Below, piece after piece: positions 22,505 through 32,752 of a stretch of DNA of 64,000 nucleotides (positions are counted from its first letter, which is position 1; each line of letters starts with the position of its first letter). Source of the DNA: Bipolaris cookei (taxonomy: Eukaryota; Ascomycota; Dothideomycetes; Pleosporales; Pleosporaceae); assembly GCA_002286855.1 (NCBI GenBank), contig NRSV01000095.1, positions 20,315 through 84,314 on the forward strand, written 5' to 3'. A program made the position numbers and the translations under genes. The notes below the pieces were generated by a model. The model worked only from the letters and a program-made list of their open reading frames with translations. It ran no database searches and was not told where the DNA came from.

Positions 22505-25033
22505 TTAATCCACATCCTCCATCGCACTCCTATTCCCCTCACCCGCATACCTCTCATCCGCAAGCAACAACTCCAAAACCGCATCCAACAATTCCCTCGG
22601 CAGCCCCCTACCCTGCAGTGCCCTTACTTTATTAAGCACGGGCTCCGAGTTATTCACGCAATTCCAGATATCCCACTTGCGATCGAGCTCGATCCAGGAT
22701 TTATCGATAATGTCCCAGATGAGTGGGTTGGGGTCGAGGACATCCAAGGCCGGGGAAGGAGAGAGTTCGATATGGATGGTGTGGGATGTAGGCACCGCAT
22801 CTGTGAGGGTAATGAGGGAGCCGTTGGGGACGTGAGAGATGGAATGGGCGAGTTGTTTTGCTGATTTACGGATGGAAGGGGAGGTAGTGATGCAGCGGAT
22901 GGTAGCGTCGGTGGTTAGATGGTGGGCTAAGAGACGAATTTTCCACGAGCGCGATTTGGGGATTGCGGTGTTGGATGGCGTCGTGGGGCCAATGGTGAGA
23001 ACGCCGGTGGCGTGCTTGTACGTTATTGGTGTATGGGCGAAATGAACGGTGTCGTCTTCGTCGGCAGATGAATCGAGGTCTGAAGCGGAGATCATGGAGA
23101 AACCGCCGTCGTCGACAAGGTGGCCTTTTCCGTCGTCTTCGGCGAGAGTGAAGGAGCCGTCTGCGCCGACGACGACGAGGAGTTCGAGGCTTTCGGGGTT
23201 GGGGGACCCAGTTTTTGGGCGGGCGGCGGCGTCGAGGGGGATGATAGAGCCTTCTTTTGCGAGGACGGGAACGAGGTTGAGGGGCCGTTGGATGGTTAGT
23301 TCGCCAGCGCGGTTATAGACGACGCCTGTGAAGATATCCACAAAACGGCCTTCTGGGAGCCAGATTTTAGCGGCGCCGAGATGCGTGATCTTGTCGCGGG
23401 GTTGGGTAATAGGTGCTACGATGAGTTCGGTGCCGAAGCGAAACTGGTTGGGTACGTTGTAGGCTTCTTCGTTTTCGGGGTAGTCCCAGTACATGGGTTG
23501 TACGAGGGGCTCGTCGTCACTTGCGCTTCGGGCGTTCATTGTGTACAGGTATGGGATGAGGCGGTGGCGGAATCGCAGCGTGTCTTCGACGATGCCACAG
23601 GCTTCAGCGTTGTAACGCCAGGGCTCGCGAGTGTTGAAAGGGTTGTTGTCACAGTGCAGGCGCAGAATGGGCGACCAGCAGCCAAGTTGTACCCAGCGCG
23701 TGTACAGCTCATCGTTCTTGTAACCATGTGTGTGTCCGCCAATGTCGTTACTCCACCACCCGTACCCAATGTTGGACGCTGTAGCCGTAAACTCGGGCTG
23801 GAAGTGCAAGCTTTCCCAGGTAATGATTGCATCGCCTGAGAAGCCGACCTGGTAGCGCTGAGCACCTGGACCGCCGAAACGAGAAAGGATTAAGGGACGC
23901 TGGGAGCCGCGGCCGCTGTCGAGAAAATGGAAGTGGTTGAGCACCCACAGCGGGTCGACGCCAGGAATCTTGGACGTATTACCCTGCTGCCAATCCACCC
24001 ACCAAAAGTCCACACCCCGCTCTTCGTGCTCATGGTGCACAACATCAAAGTAGGCGTCCATGAACTTCTTATCCGTACAATCGAACTGAATCGTCTGCTT
24101 CGATGCCGGGTCGATTCCGAGATACTTTGCAACTCTTTCGTATTGCGCTTCAAACGGTCTGATACCGTCTGCAGGATGCAAGTTGAGTGTCAGTTTCATG
24201 CCACGGTCATGGAGATTCTTCATAAAGGCATCTGGGTCAGGGAAGAGCTTCTTGTTCCACGTGTATCCGGTCCAGCCATTGTAACCACCTGGGATATCCC
24301 ACACCAGATGCCAGTCCATGTCAACCACGGCCACATTCATGGGCACGTCATCTTTGTCAAAATGATCGTGCAGATCGAGGTATTCCTTGGCCGTGTATGC
24401 ATGGTATCGACTCCACCAGTTGCCCAGGGCGTACCGTGGTAGCAGAGGCTGACTACCAGAGACAGCATAGTATGCGCGCATAGCCTCGCGATAGTCGTGG
24501 CCATACATGAAGATGTACTGGTCGGTCCTATCGCCACTCTTGCGGCCTGCGATCCAGCCATTGTCCTCGAAGAGCATCGACTTGGTGTCATCCAAGAGTG
24601 CCATGCCCTCCCTGGACAGCACGCCTGGACCCAGCCTTGCACGGCCATTGACGCCATCCAGTGTGCGCGTAGTGCCGCCCAAGTTAGAGAGTTGCTGGCC
24701 ATATGTCCACGTGCCCGTCACAGAGCCCTTGAGATGTATCTTGAGGCCCTCGGGGCTGAACTTCTTCTTGTCGTAGACGACATGGAAGCGTTTTGTGACG
24801 ATTTCGATTCCGTGGCCCCTGTCCCAGACGTAAAAGTCGGGTACAGCCAGTCTGCGGTTGAGGGCAAAGGTGCTGGCGCGGTCTTCGAAGTGGCCGTCGT
24901 CTGCCCACTCGAAGCGGAGCAGACCATCGGTGAGGATTGTGAAGCGGTACTTGTCGCCAGCGACAATGGCATCAGGGTGCGCGATCGGGCGCGTCTTGAA
25001 GTCGTAGCGCGCTTTGGTCTTGGTCATGGTCAT
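22505..25033 (-). CDS. GH31 family intracellular alpha-glucosidase-like hydrolase
   Basis: A single-exon gene of 842 aa for a retaining alpha-glycosidase of family 31. There is no signal peptide (MTMTKTKARYDFKTRP), so it should act in the cytosol, unlike secreted maltases. The (beta/alpha)8 barrel is clear: AVVDMDWHLVWDIPGGYNGW, GMKLTLNLHPADGIRPFE, then GVDFWWVDWQQGNTSKIP with the probable nucleophile Asp, and FSGDAIITWESLHFQ with the probable acid/base Asp. Residues WWSNDIGGHTHGYKNDELYT match the substrate pocket. The C-terminal region has the usual beta domains (SFTLAEDDGKGH). Substrate within GH31 (maltose, isomaltose, xyloside or other) is not decided by sequence. A second ATG lies two codons in. 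It is followed on the same strand upstream by trehalose phosphorylase. Confidence 0.88.
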   Translation of the reverse strand: MTMTKTKARYDFKTRPIAHPDAIVAGDKYRFTILTDGLLRFEWADDGHFEDRASTFALNRRLAVPDFYVWDRGHGIEIVTKRFHVVYDKKKFSPEGLKIHLKGSVTGTWTYGQQLSNLGGTTRTLDGVNGRARLGPGVLSREGMALLDDTKSMLFEDNGWIAGRKSGDRTDQYIFMYGHDYREAMRAYYAVSGSQPLLPRYALGNWWSRYHAYTAKEYLDLHDHFDKDDVPMNVAVVDMDWHLVWDIPGGYNGWTGYTWNKKLFPDPDAFMKNLHDRGMKLTLNLHPADGIRPFEAQYERVAKYLGIDPASKQTIQFDCTDKKFMDAYFDVVHHEHEERGVDFWWVDWQQGNTSKIPGVDPLWVLNHFHFLDSGRGSQRPLILSRFGGPGAQRYQVGFSGDAIITWESLHFQPEFTATASNIGYGWWSNDIGGHTHGYKNDELYTRWVQLGCWSPILRLHCDNNPFNTREPWRYNAEACGIVEDTLRFRHRLIPYLYTMNARSASDDEPLVQPMYWDYPENEEAYNVPNQFRFGTELIVAPITQPRDKITHLGAAKIWLPEGRFVDIFTGVVYNRAGELTIQRPLNLVPVLAKEGSIIPLDAAARPKTGSPNPESLELLVVVGADGSFTLAEDDGKGHLVDDGGFSMISASDLDSSADEDDTVHFAHTPITYKHATGVLTIGPTTPSNTAIPKSRSWKIRLLAHHLTTDATIRCITTSPSIRKSAKQLAHSISHVPNGSLITLTDAVPTSHTIHIELSPSPALDVLDPNPLIWDIIDKSWIELDRKWDIWNCVNNSEPVLNKVRALQGRGLPRELLDAVLELLLADERYAGEGNRSAMEDVD

Positions 25034-25742
25034 GGCTTGTGGAGAGCAGGCAGAGCAATGTCAGGCAGACCGGCAAGCTGGCGGAGGAAGCATCTTAAGC
25101 AGAATCCGGGGAAAGCAAAGCTCGGACGGCATGGGCTTGGTCAAGGGAGTCGATGCGCATGACCTCGGCGGGTTTATTGGTGACGAGTGCCAGGACCGGC
25201 GAGCCCCCTGCACGGCAAGTCAGGCGACGACCTATAGTCGGTCCTCTCTGCTCCTGGGCTATGCACACACGACTCCATCGTGAACGCCTGGGGAAAGGCG
25301 GTGAAGTCGAACGTGCTACGAAATAGGTGTGAGGACGAGCCGCGTGCTAGCCGTCATTGGAGGCCCGTCAAGGCGATGGTCGTGCAACCATCCACCTAGC
25401 TATGCTGCAGGGCAGCTGCAAGGAATCGCACCAGAAGACCGGCGCCATTGCACTGCATGCCCACACCCATGCTTGTACCATGGTTCTCTTCAAGCCAAAT
25501 ACCGGTACAAATGTCATGTCAACTGCCTTGACCAAAATAAAAATTCTACGTTTTGATTCTGTCCTTCCACGAGGATCGACAATGCTTACTACATTCATGG
25601 CCCCACCCCCGCACATACCCATTAGGTTTACATCCCACTCAGACAGGATACACGTGTGAAAGAAGGAAACCATAGTACCAGATACTTGTCATGTCCACCT
25701 TACCCTGCTCATCATCGACAGCGCCCTTCAACGCCCTCGCTC
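25034..25742. other. Spacer between GH31 and trehalose phosphorylase
   Basis: About 710 bp holding the GH31 promoter and the trehalose phosphorylase 3' end, both genes reading leftwards. No gene supported. Confidence 0.5.
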
Positions 25743-28021
25743 TCAATTACTCGTCATGTCCACATCTCTCGCCAGCCTATCCTCATCTTTCTTGTAGGGA
25801 ATGCCAGCCTTTTGCCTGGCCATGTCGTTGATCCACTGGCCATTGGGTTTGATATGCTCACCCTTGGCGAGCTCGTCGGCCAGATACAGCCAAGCCAGCG
25901 CGTTGCCTACCGTGCTGACCTCATCGCTGACATGTTGGCTTGCATACTCGGACATGGTCGCGTGCAGTTCAGAATCAGTGAATAGATCGTAGAGATGCTT
26001 GGCAACTGCATCATGGTCGCCAGGCTCTACAAGGAAACCAGACTTGCCGTGCTGAACTTGAAGCGGAATGCCGCCAGCACGGGTTGCAATGATGGGAGTG
26101 CCTTTGTGAAGTGCCTCGCTGACCTTGACCTCGAAACCCTCGCGAGTTGAGAGCTGTAGAGCAACATGGGCGCAAGACATGAGCGTGTTTAGCATCTGGT
26201 CCGAAGGGCCGATACGCATCATGATGATATCCTGTCTGACGTCTCGATAGTCGCCTGCCAATGCATCTGCCGCCTGTTTGAAGATTCTCGTGGCATCGGG
26301 ATCATCAATGGCCCCATGGCCAGCAATGACGAGCTGTGGAATCTGCTCAAGAGGCACATCCTTCAGGTACACCTTGCGCAAGCGAGCATATGATGCAAGA
26401 ACATCCGGGATTCCCTTTGACGGGTCGAAGCGAGCAATCTGAGTGATATACTTACGATCCGGGAGGGCCATTGGACACATACCCACTTCAAAGCATCGGA
26501 CTCTGAGATTATGCATGTAGAACTGCTCGTCCCAGTGGTGCATGTGCTTGTTGAGTCCATCTAGCCAGTCGGTCGTGGCAGGCATGAATCCCACCTTCTC
26601 TGGAGGGACATTCTTGGGAACAAAGGCACGAACAGGGTGGCTGACAAAGATGTCACAATCTTTGATATGGTTCCAGATCCAGTTCCATACCTCAGATGTG
26701 GCTGTTCCCTCCTGGTCAGCAAGATCGGCCCGCACCTGGATGTGGCTGCGGAAGATGACGGGGCGGCCAGGATCCTTTTCTTTGGCAATTTTGACAAGGC
26801 TAGGCATCTGAGGGTCGTCGACGATAATCACGTCGGCACCGCCCTTGTCACGAGCAGAGAGTGGGCCACCAAATTCGGTCCAGTGACACTTTGCTGCTTC
26901 CTCCAGGACCCATTCGTCAAGCTTGGCCATCTTTACTTCAGTCAGGCGCTCGCCATCCGTTGCTACGCCTTGAAGGATGTTGTGGTTGTCTTTGGTGATT
27001 CGGAAAATCTCACTCTTTCCAAAGGGGACGTACCTGTGGACTTGTCAATATGGATTAGCTGTAGTCGTGATTGACGAAGCTTACCATTTGCAATCGACTC
27101 CGACAAGGCGCAGATATCGGATCAGCGCGTGTCTCATCAACGCTACTCCTCCACCTTGTGCTGTGCTGTTAAAAAAAGCAATCTTGACATTGTTCTTCTT
27201 GAGCGAGTTGGCATAGTGCATGATTGCAGCTCCTGTCGTGTCCGCCCTGACGGTATCTTTGTAGCTGTCGAGCTCAGTGATTTTCACGCACCCGTCAAGA
27301 TCAACCAAGACCTGTCGGCGATGGCCCATCTGAACCGGAATTTCACCCCTGACATTGAAGCGCTTCGCGGCCTTCCTGGCCATGTACTCTGCCTGTTGAT
27401 CCACAGGCATCGATGTGTGCTCGGCTTTATCATGTGGCTCAACTGGGAAAACAAAGGGTAGGATGTCAAGCTCCTGCCACAGACGCACGGCTAAATGAGG
27501 ACTCAGACGGTGGAGCTCGGCAGTCACGCCAGCGCCCATGGGCTTCAGGACACGGTCTTCCCGGTAGTCACTCAAGAAGGTAGTGATTGCGCTGACCAGG
27601 GCCTCGGAGGCATCTTGTTCCGATTCAGACGTGGAAACATACGATGTGGTTTTTGACGGCTCGTTGGACGAGTTGCGTGCGCTTCGCGCCGTTGCCAAAG
27701 GCTTGGTTTCGCTGCTGATGGTGTAGGTTCCGTCATGCAAAGCAATACAATAGTCGACCTCGCCGTCCTCCGATTGGCTGACGGCGAGACCGGCATACAC
27801 AGCCTGGTTGTGCAACATATGAGTGGTGTGTTTGGGCAAGAGGGAAAAAGGGTACTGACTTCAACAGCAGTGTCAAGCGTGCCCTGCTCCTCTTTTAACT
27901 TGTGCAGAGAGTCCGACGACATGAAAGCGGTGACGCTTCGCTGACGTCGTTCGAAGGTGGACCGACAGTGGTACGTTGGCCGCCACTCAGCGGTATTGTC
28001 AGCCGATTCGTGAAGTGACAT
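25743..28021 (-). CDS. ccg-9: Trehalose phosphorylase (clock-controlled gene-9 type, GT4)
   Basis: Retaining GT4-family enzyme, reversible phosphorolysis of trehalose or its synthesis from glucose and glucose-1-phosphate; the Neurospora homologue is ccg-9. Three exons: 28021-27860, 27803-27085, 27033-25743, giving 723 aa. Key stretches: IAFFNSTAQGGGVALMRHAL (glycine-rich N-terminal Rossmann entry), VIIVDDPQMPSLVKIAKEKD, RPVIFRSHIQVRADLAD, YITQIARFDPSKGIPDVLAS, and the GT4 E-x7-E pair in STREGFEVKVSEALHKGTPI followed by ATRAGGIPLQVQHGKSGFLV. No signal peptide or membrane segment. Ser-rich linker after about residue 90. Placed directly upstream of GH31 on the same strand, so a shared role in storage-sugar turnover is plausible but not shown. 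Confidence 0.92.
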
Positions 28022-29788
28022 GGTCAGCAAACGAAGTTGGACTTGTGCGTGGTTTGTAGCAATTGGGTTATGGGAAAACTGGGTATGGATTGCAATGGGA
28101 TATTTGGTGTGTATCACAGCGATTGATGGCAGACTTGGATAGAATTGAGTAATGTTTTGTATGCATTTTGACCTCGAGGCAGAGGCAGTTTATATAGACC
28201 ACTCGACTTGACTCATCCACAGACCATATACTGTGACTGCCACAGAGGGTGGAACTACCAGTGTGCACATGCTGGGCGCGGCAACAATGTGATGTGGAGC
28301 AACGGCGTTTGAGGGCAGGTGATAGGCCACTGTGCAGGGCAAACGGAACGCAAGCTTATTGAAGAAGGCGTGTTGCCTATCGGAAGCAGTGAATGGAGCA
28401 AGAAGCAGTCACCGGGTGCTGTAGGCGTGGCGGGAAGCAACGGGAGAGGCAAGATGGGTTGGAGTAGAGTGACACGACGATAGGTGGACGCGGGACGAAG
28501 TGGTGGTAAGGTAGGGTGAGCCTCTGCATCGGGGGAAGGCATAGGCGAGGCCGCTAGCCGGCTCGGGTGTGATTACAGCATTACCGCTCTACTCCAGCAA
28601 ACGAATACAGCCCTGTCTAGTTTTCCCATTTGGGATGGGGTTATGTATTTATATATATGTGTGTATGTATATCCCTACGTACACATGTCTGCTTGGGTTG
28701 GTACATGTGAAGGGCCTCGCCACGGCAAGACAAGATGGACGCGCAATTTGCAGGGGGCGGTCAACAGACTCCACCTCGAGCCGTCTAGGGCGTCGTGTAG
28801 CCATCGTGATGGTGAGTACAAGGACTCTTGTGTCTAGAGCCCGAGAGCGAAAATGCCATTGCACGGCACGCAACGCAGCATCGGATACTGCACGGTGCCG
28901 CTGTGCCTAGCCTCGTTGCGGGCGTATGGCGACACATCGTGATGGGCTGTGCCACCCGTAGCAATAGGCGGCGTGCATTCGTGCAAATGGAGAATACTCG
29001 ACATGTCAACATGTCAACATGTCAACATGTTAACATGGCACAGGGAGTCCAATGGCATTGGCAAAAAAATGGTGTTGTCCCAGCTGGAATTGGACGCTCA
29101 CGTGCAAGATGCAGCTGCGCCCAATGCGGCCTAGCGCAGCGGGACGGGCAGACTTAGCACGGGCATGGGTTCCGGGCAGCGTGTGGAGCGGGTGGACGGC
29201 CTGGATTGGGCGCAGAGGCATCATGCATATCAGTGTTATAGCACTTAGCACTATCTATGTATGGACGTGTGTAGTATATGTATCCAACCATGTAGGTAGG
29301 TAGGCAGTAGCAAGTATGCGCTCATCGGTAATCCCACACAAGTCTGGCGGCCGTAGCGCGAATGACCCTTCCTTGGTCCCTTCCGCCCGCCGTACTCGAA
29401 ACGATTCTTCCTCCGTGCAGCCAAGCATCGCACTAGGCTGCTGCGACCCACCCACCTTCCGCTCAAACCTCAGCCATCTTACTTACCCTCACAACACCAA
29501 GCTGTCTCCGCCTGCACACTGGCCCCAACCCCAACCCCAACCCCAACCACCACCACTGCCATCTATCCATCCCACTCCTGGCGCGCCCACCAGCAGGCCC
29601 ATTCCTCCGCCTAGTCTCTTGACCCGTGCTACCTGCTGGCACCGCGCCAACAGCCTTGCGACCCACCGCCGCCTACGCGACCGTCGCATTCCGCACCCGC
29701 CTCTTCGCGTCTCCCCAGCCCGCAACGCGCAGCTTCCTGACTGTCCATCTTCGCTTCTTGTACCCCCGCTCTCCTCCCCATTGTGGCC
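28022..29788. promoter_or_regulatory. Divergent upstream region of trehalose phosphorylase and tup1
   Basis: About 1.77 kb. The left part is trehalose phosphorylase promoter and leader; the right part (29300-29788) is C-rich with CT and CA stretches, typical of a long leader before the tup1 start. It contains an 8-bp tandem repeat (29001-29036) and a short CCCCAA repeat near 29523-29548. No gene supported. Confidence 0.5.
29001..29036. repeat. Tandem 8-bp repeat ACATGTCA
   Basis: Four and a half head-to-tail copies of ACATGTCA, the fourth with one C to T change. Each unit contains the palindrome ACATGT. Confidence 0.85.
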
Positions 29789-31891
29789 ATGAACCACTAT
29801 CCTGCCCGCGTCATGGGGGGCCCCCAGGTTGGCCCAGCCCAGCGCCTCAACGAGCTTCTCGACAGCATCAAGGCCGAGTTTGAGACGGAATCTCAGCGCA
29901 GCGTCGAATATGAAGGCCAGAGTGAGTACTTACCACCGCATCAGAGCGCATCATGCATACATGACGTCTTGCTATGGCGCTCGTGGCTATACAAACGTTC
30001 GACCACGTTTTCCATAGTCTTGAGCTCGACAGCGTCTGCGCACATGCTAACCACCATCCCTTCACAGTTTCCCGTCACATTCAAGAAATTGAATTGATCC
30101 GCAGCAAAGTCTACTCGCTCGAGCAGTCACACAACCAGATGAAAGCAAAGTGAGTAGCTCTACTATCTCCGGCCTCGCATGCCGCCATCGCACATACTGA
30201 CGCCCGCACAGATATGAAGAGCGCATTGCTCAGCTAGAGCGTGAAGTTGAGGCTCGCGGCGGACCCAGCCAGAACTCGCAGCACCACGGCCCCTCGCAGC
30301 CGCAGCCGCCACAGATTGGCCATGGACCCAGCAACCTCTTTGGCGGCATCATGGCAGGTAGTGCTGCCCAGGGTGGCCCGGGACTGGCGCCTCCTCCACA
30401 AGAACCACCGCAGGGACATGGCATGCCACCACAGCTCGGTGGTCCCCAAGGACCACCCGGACTGAACCCTGCCCCAGGCCCGCCACAGCACTTCGGTGGC
30501 TACCAGCCTGGCCCGTCCGTCAACGGTGAGCCTCACAGACCTTTGCAGCATTAATTGAACACCATGACTGACGCGACTAGGCTACGGACCCCCACAGCCC
30601 ACTGCCTCGCCCGGTGCTAAGCGTCCAGGCCCTGCCCGTGGACCTCCCAACCCAGCGACTCCTCAGCAGAACAACCCCGCCCCCTATCCCGGATCGCCCC
30701 AAGTCCCACGACCAACTCCTCCCCCCCACCACCAGCCCAATGCGTTGATGGCACCCAACCACATTCCTCTCAGCCAGAGCAACGTCCTGGCCGACCTCGA
30801 CATTGAGCAATTGCCTGAGAACCTCAAGAAGGAGGGCAGTGATTGGTTTGCCGTCTTCAACCCTCGCTCCAGGCGAGTTCTTGATGTTGACCTCATTCAC
30901 AACCTGCCTCACCAGAGTGTGGTTTGCTGTGTTCGCTTCAGCTTGGACGGTAGGTGGGTCGCGACTGGTTGCAACCGGTCTGCGCAGATTTTCGATGTTG
31001 AGACTGGTAACCCAGTCGCCCATCTCCAGGACGGTAGTCTGCCCGAAGATGGAGACCTTTACATCCGAAGCGTCTGCTTCAGCCCCAACGGACAATATCT
31101 TGCTACTGGTGCTGAAGACAAGGTCATCAGGGTCTGGGACATTGCTAGCCGTACTATCAAGCATCAATTCACCGGCCATGAGCAGGACATTTACTCGCTC
31201 GACTTTGCCAGGAATGGAAAGATCATTGCATCTGGAAGTGGCGATAGGAGCGTTCGCCTCTGGGATCTCGAGTCCAACATGCAAGTATCAAACTTCTCCA
31301 TTGAAGATGGCGTCACCACTGTAGCCATCTCGCCCGACAACCTCTACGTGGCAGCCGGTTCCCTTGACAAGAGTGTTCGTGTGTGGGATATCCAGACTGG
31401 CCAGCTTGTTGTCCGTCTCGAGGGAGAGCACGGCCACAAGGACAGTGTGTATAGTGTTGCTTTTGCTCCTTCTGGTAACCGTCTGGTCAGTGGCAGTCTG
31501 GACAAGACTATCAAGATGTGGGAGCTTTCGACCCAGAACCGCTTCGTTCCCAACGGAAATCACCCCAGTGGCAAGTGCATCCGCACATTTGAAGGACACA
31601 AGGACTTTGTTCTCAGTGTCGCGCTTACCCCGCACGGCGATTGGGTGCTCAGTGGTTCCAAGGACCGTGGCGTCCAATTCTGGGACCCCCACACTGGTGT
31701 TGCACAGCTCATGTTGCAGGGACACAAGAACTCTGGTATGTTTGTTACTATGTCCTACGCACGCAGGTTGTTTACTGACTGGCTGTTTAGTTATTTCCGT
31801 CGCTCCCAGCCCTACAGGAGGCGTCTTTGCTACCGGTAGCGGTGACATGCGCGCACGAATCTGGAGGTTTGATAGGTACCCCGGACCTTAG
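29789..31891 (+). CDS. tup1: Transcriptional corepressor Tup1/RcoA, WD40 protein
   Basis: Global corepressor that, with Ssn6/Cyc8, is recruited by DNA-binding repressors in the nucleus. Five exons: 29789-29921, 30068-30149, 30212-30525, 30581-31735, 31791-31891, giving 594 aa. The N-terminal Tup1 tetramerisation helix is split over exons 1-3 (AQRLNELLDSIKAEFETES, HIQEIELIRSKVYSLEQSHN). A Pro/Gln/Gly-rich linker follows. The Tup-core begins around DWFAVFNPRSRRVLDVDLI. Seven WD40 repeats fill the rest, with WD or FD ends such as KVIRVWDIASR, RSVRLWDLES, KSVRVWDIQTG and KTIKMWELST. The last exon completes blade seven (MRARIWRFDRYPGP). Length and domain order match filamentous-fungal RcoA. The linker coordinates and exon 3 phase give a continuous frame. 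Confidence 0.96.
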
Positions 31892-32646
31892 ACAGGTCCT
31901 GAGATTGCACAAACGACTTCACAGCAGACGTCTCCAGTTCTCCCGCTCTCGCCGCCGCCACCACCCCAACCATCGTCACCACCTCCACCGTCGTCACCGC
32001 CCCAACCACCACCGCAGCCCTCATTATCCTTATCCTGAGGTTTCTCCCCGATTAGCTCTTGATGGTTATGCTTTCTGATGACATTATTTAAGTTATTTTT
32101 TCGGGTGTTTTTCCATTATGGTGTTGTCGACAAACAAGTGCTTATGCCTCATTCTTATTACTGGATGTGACGGATGGACGCATGAGGAAAGAAGGGATTT
32201 TGCTATCTATTTATTTTTACTCTTTTTGATTCCCAGGCTTTTATCACTTCCCTATCTATAGCTGAAGCATCGGTCTTGTTTATGAATCGCTGCCTGCGTG
32301 AGTGTGGGTAACTTTGTGTGCAGTGAGGTACTAACACATTGAATTGTCTAGCCGGTCTAATATCAGTGAAATGTTTGTGTTGATTGTGGAAGAGAGCAGA
32401 CGAGCGATACGACGAGTACCAAGTGAAATGACCGTTTGTTACACAAGAAAACAGTGCAACGTAAACTTACATAACACACCCAAACGTGACATGAGCATGT
32501 GAACGCACAGATCGTGTGCTACGACACACATGCATAATATATATTAACTCGTGCTACTTGGAAAATACGACTTCGCCTCTTCTTCACGATCTAGATGTAC
32601 GACAAAACGAAGCGACTAAGATGCGAACTCATCCTAGCCGAACCCC
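31892..32646. other. tup1 3' region up to the transposon block
   Basis: A CAC/ACC-rich stretch follows the stop (31930-32020), then AT-rich sequence. It probably holds the tup1 3' UTR; no further gene is supported before the TA target site at 32647. Confidence 0.5.
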
Positions 32647-32648
32647 TA

Positions 32649-32666
32649 ACGTGACGGGCAAGCGAG
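32649..32666 (+). repeat. Left terminal inverted repeat of element A
   Basis: Outer 18 bp of element A, starting right after the TA target. It shares ACGTG and AAGCGAG with the ends of the pogo-like elements at 43142 and 60648. Confidence 0.8.
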
Positions 32667-32752
32667 TCGGGCATTCCACTAACCTTGCGCACTTTGGCGG
32701 GCATATATCTCAACAACGCAATAGTGTATAATATATAGATTAAGAGAGTAGA

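Noticed and set aside
24497..25162. Open frame of 221 codons opposite the GH31 gene
   Set aside because: It is the antisense shadow of a long, clearly coding GH31 frame and matches nothing recognisable.
29523..29548. CCCCAA repeats resembling ciliate telomere sequence
   Set aside because: Only four short units inside a C/A-rich gene leader; fungal telomeres are usually TTAGGG type, and flanking genes continue on both sides.
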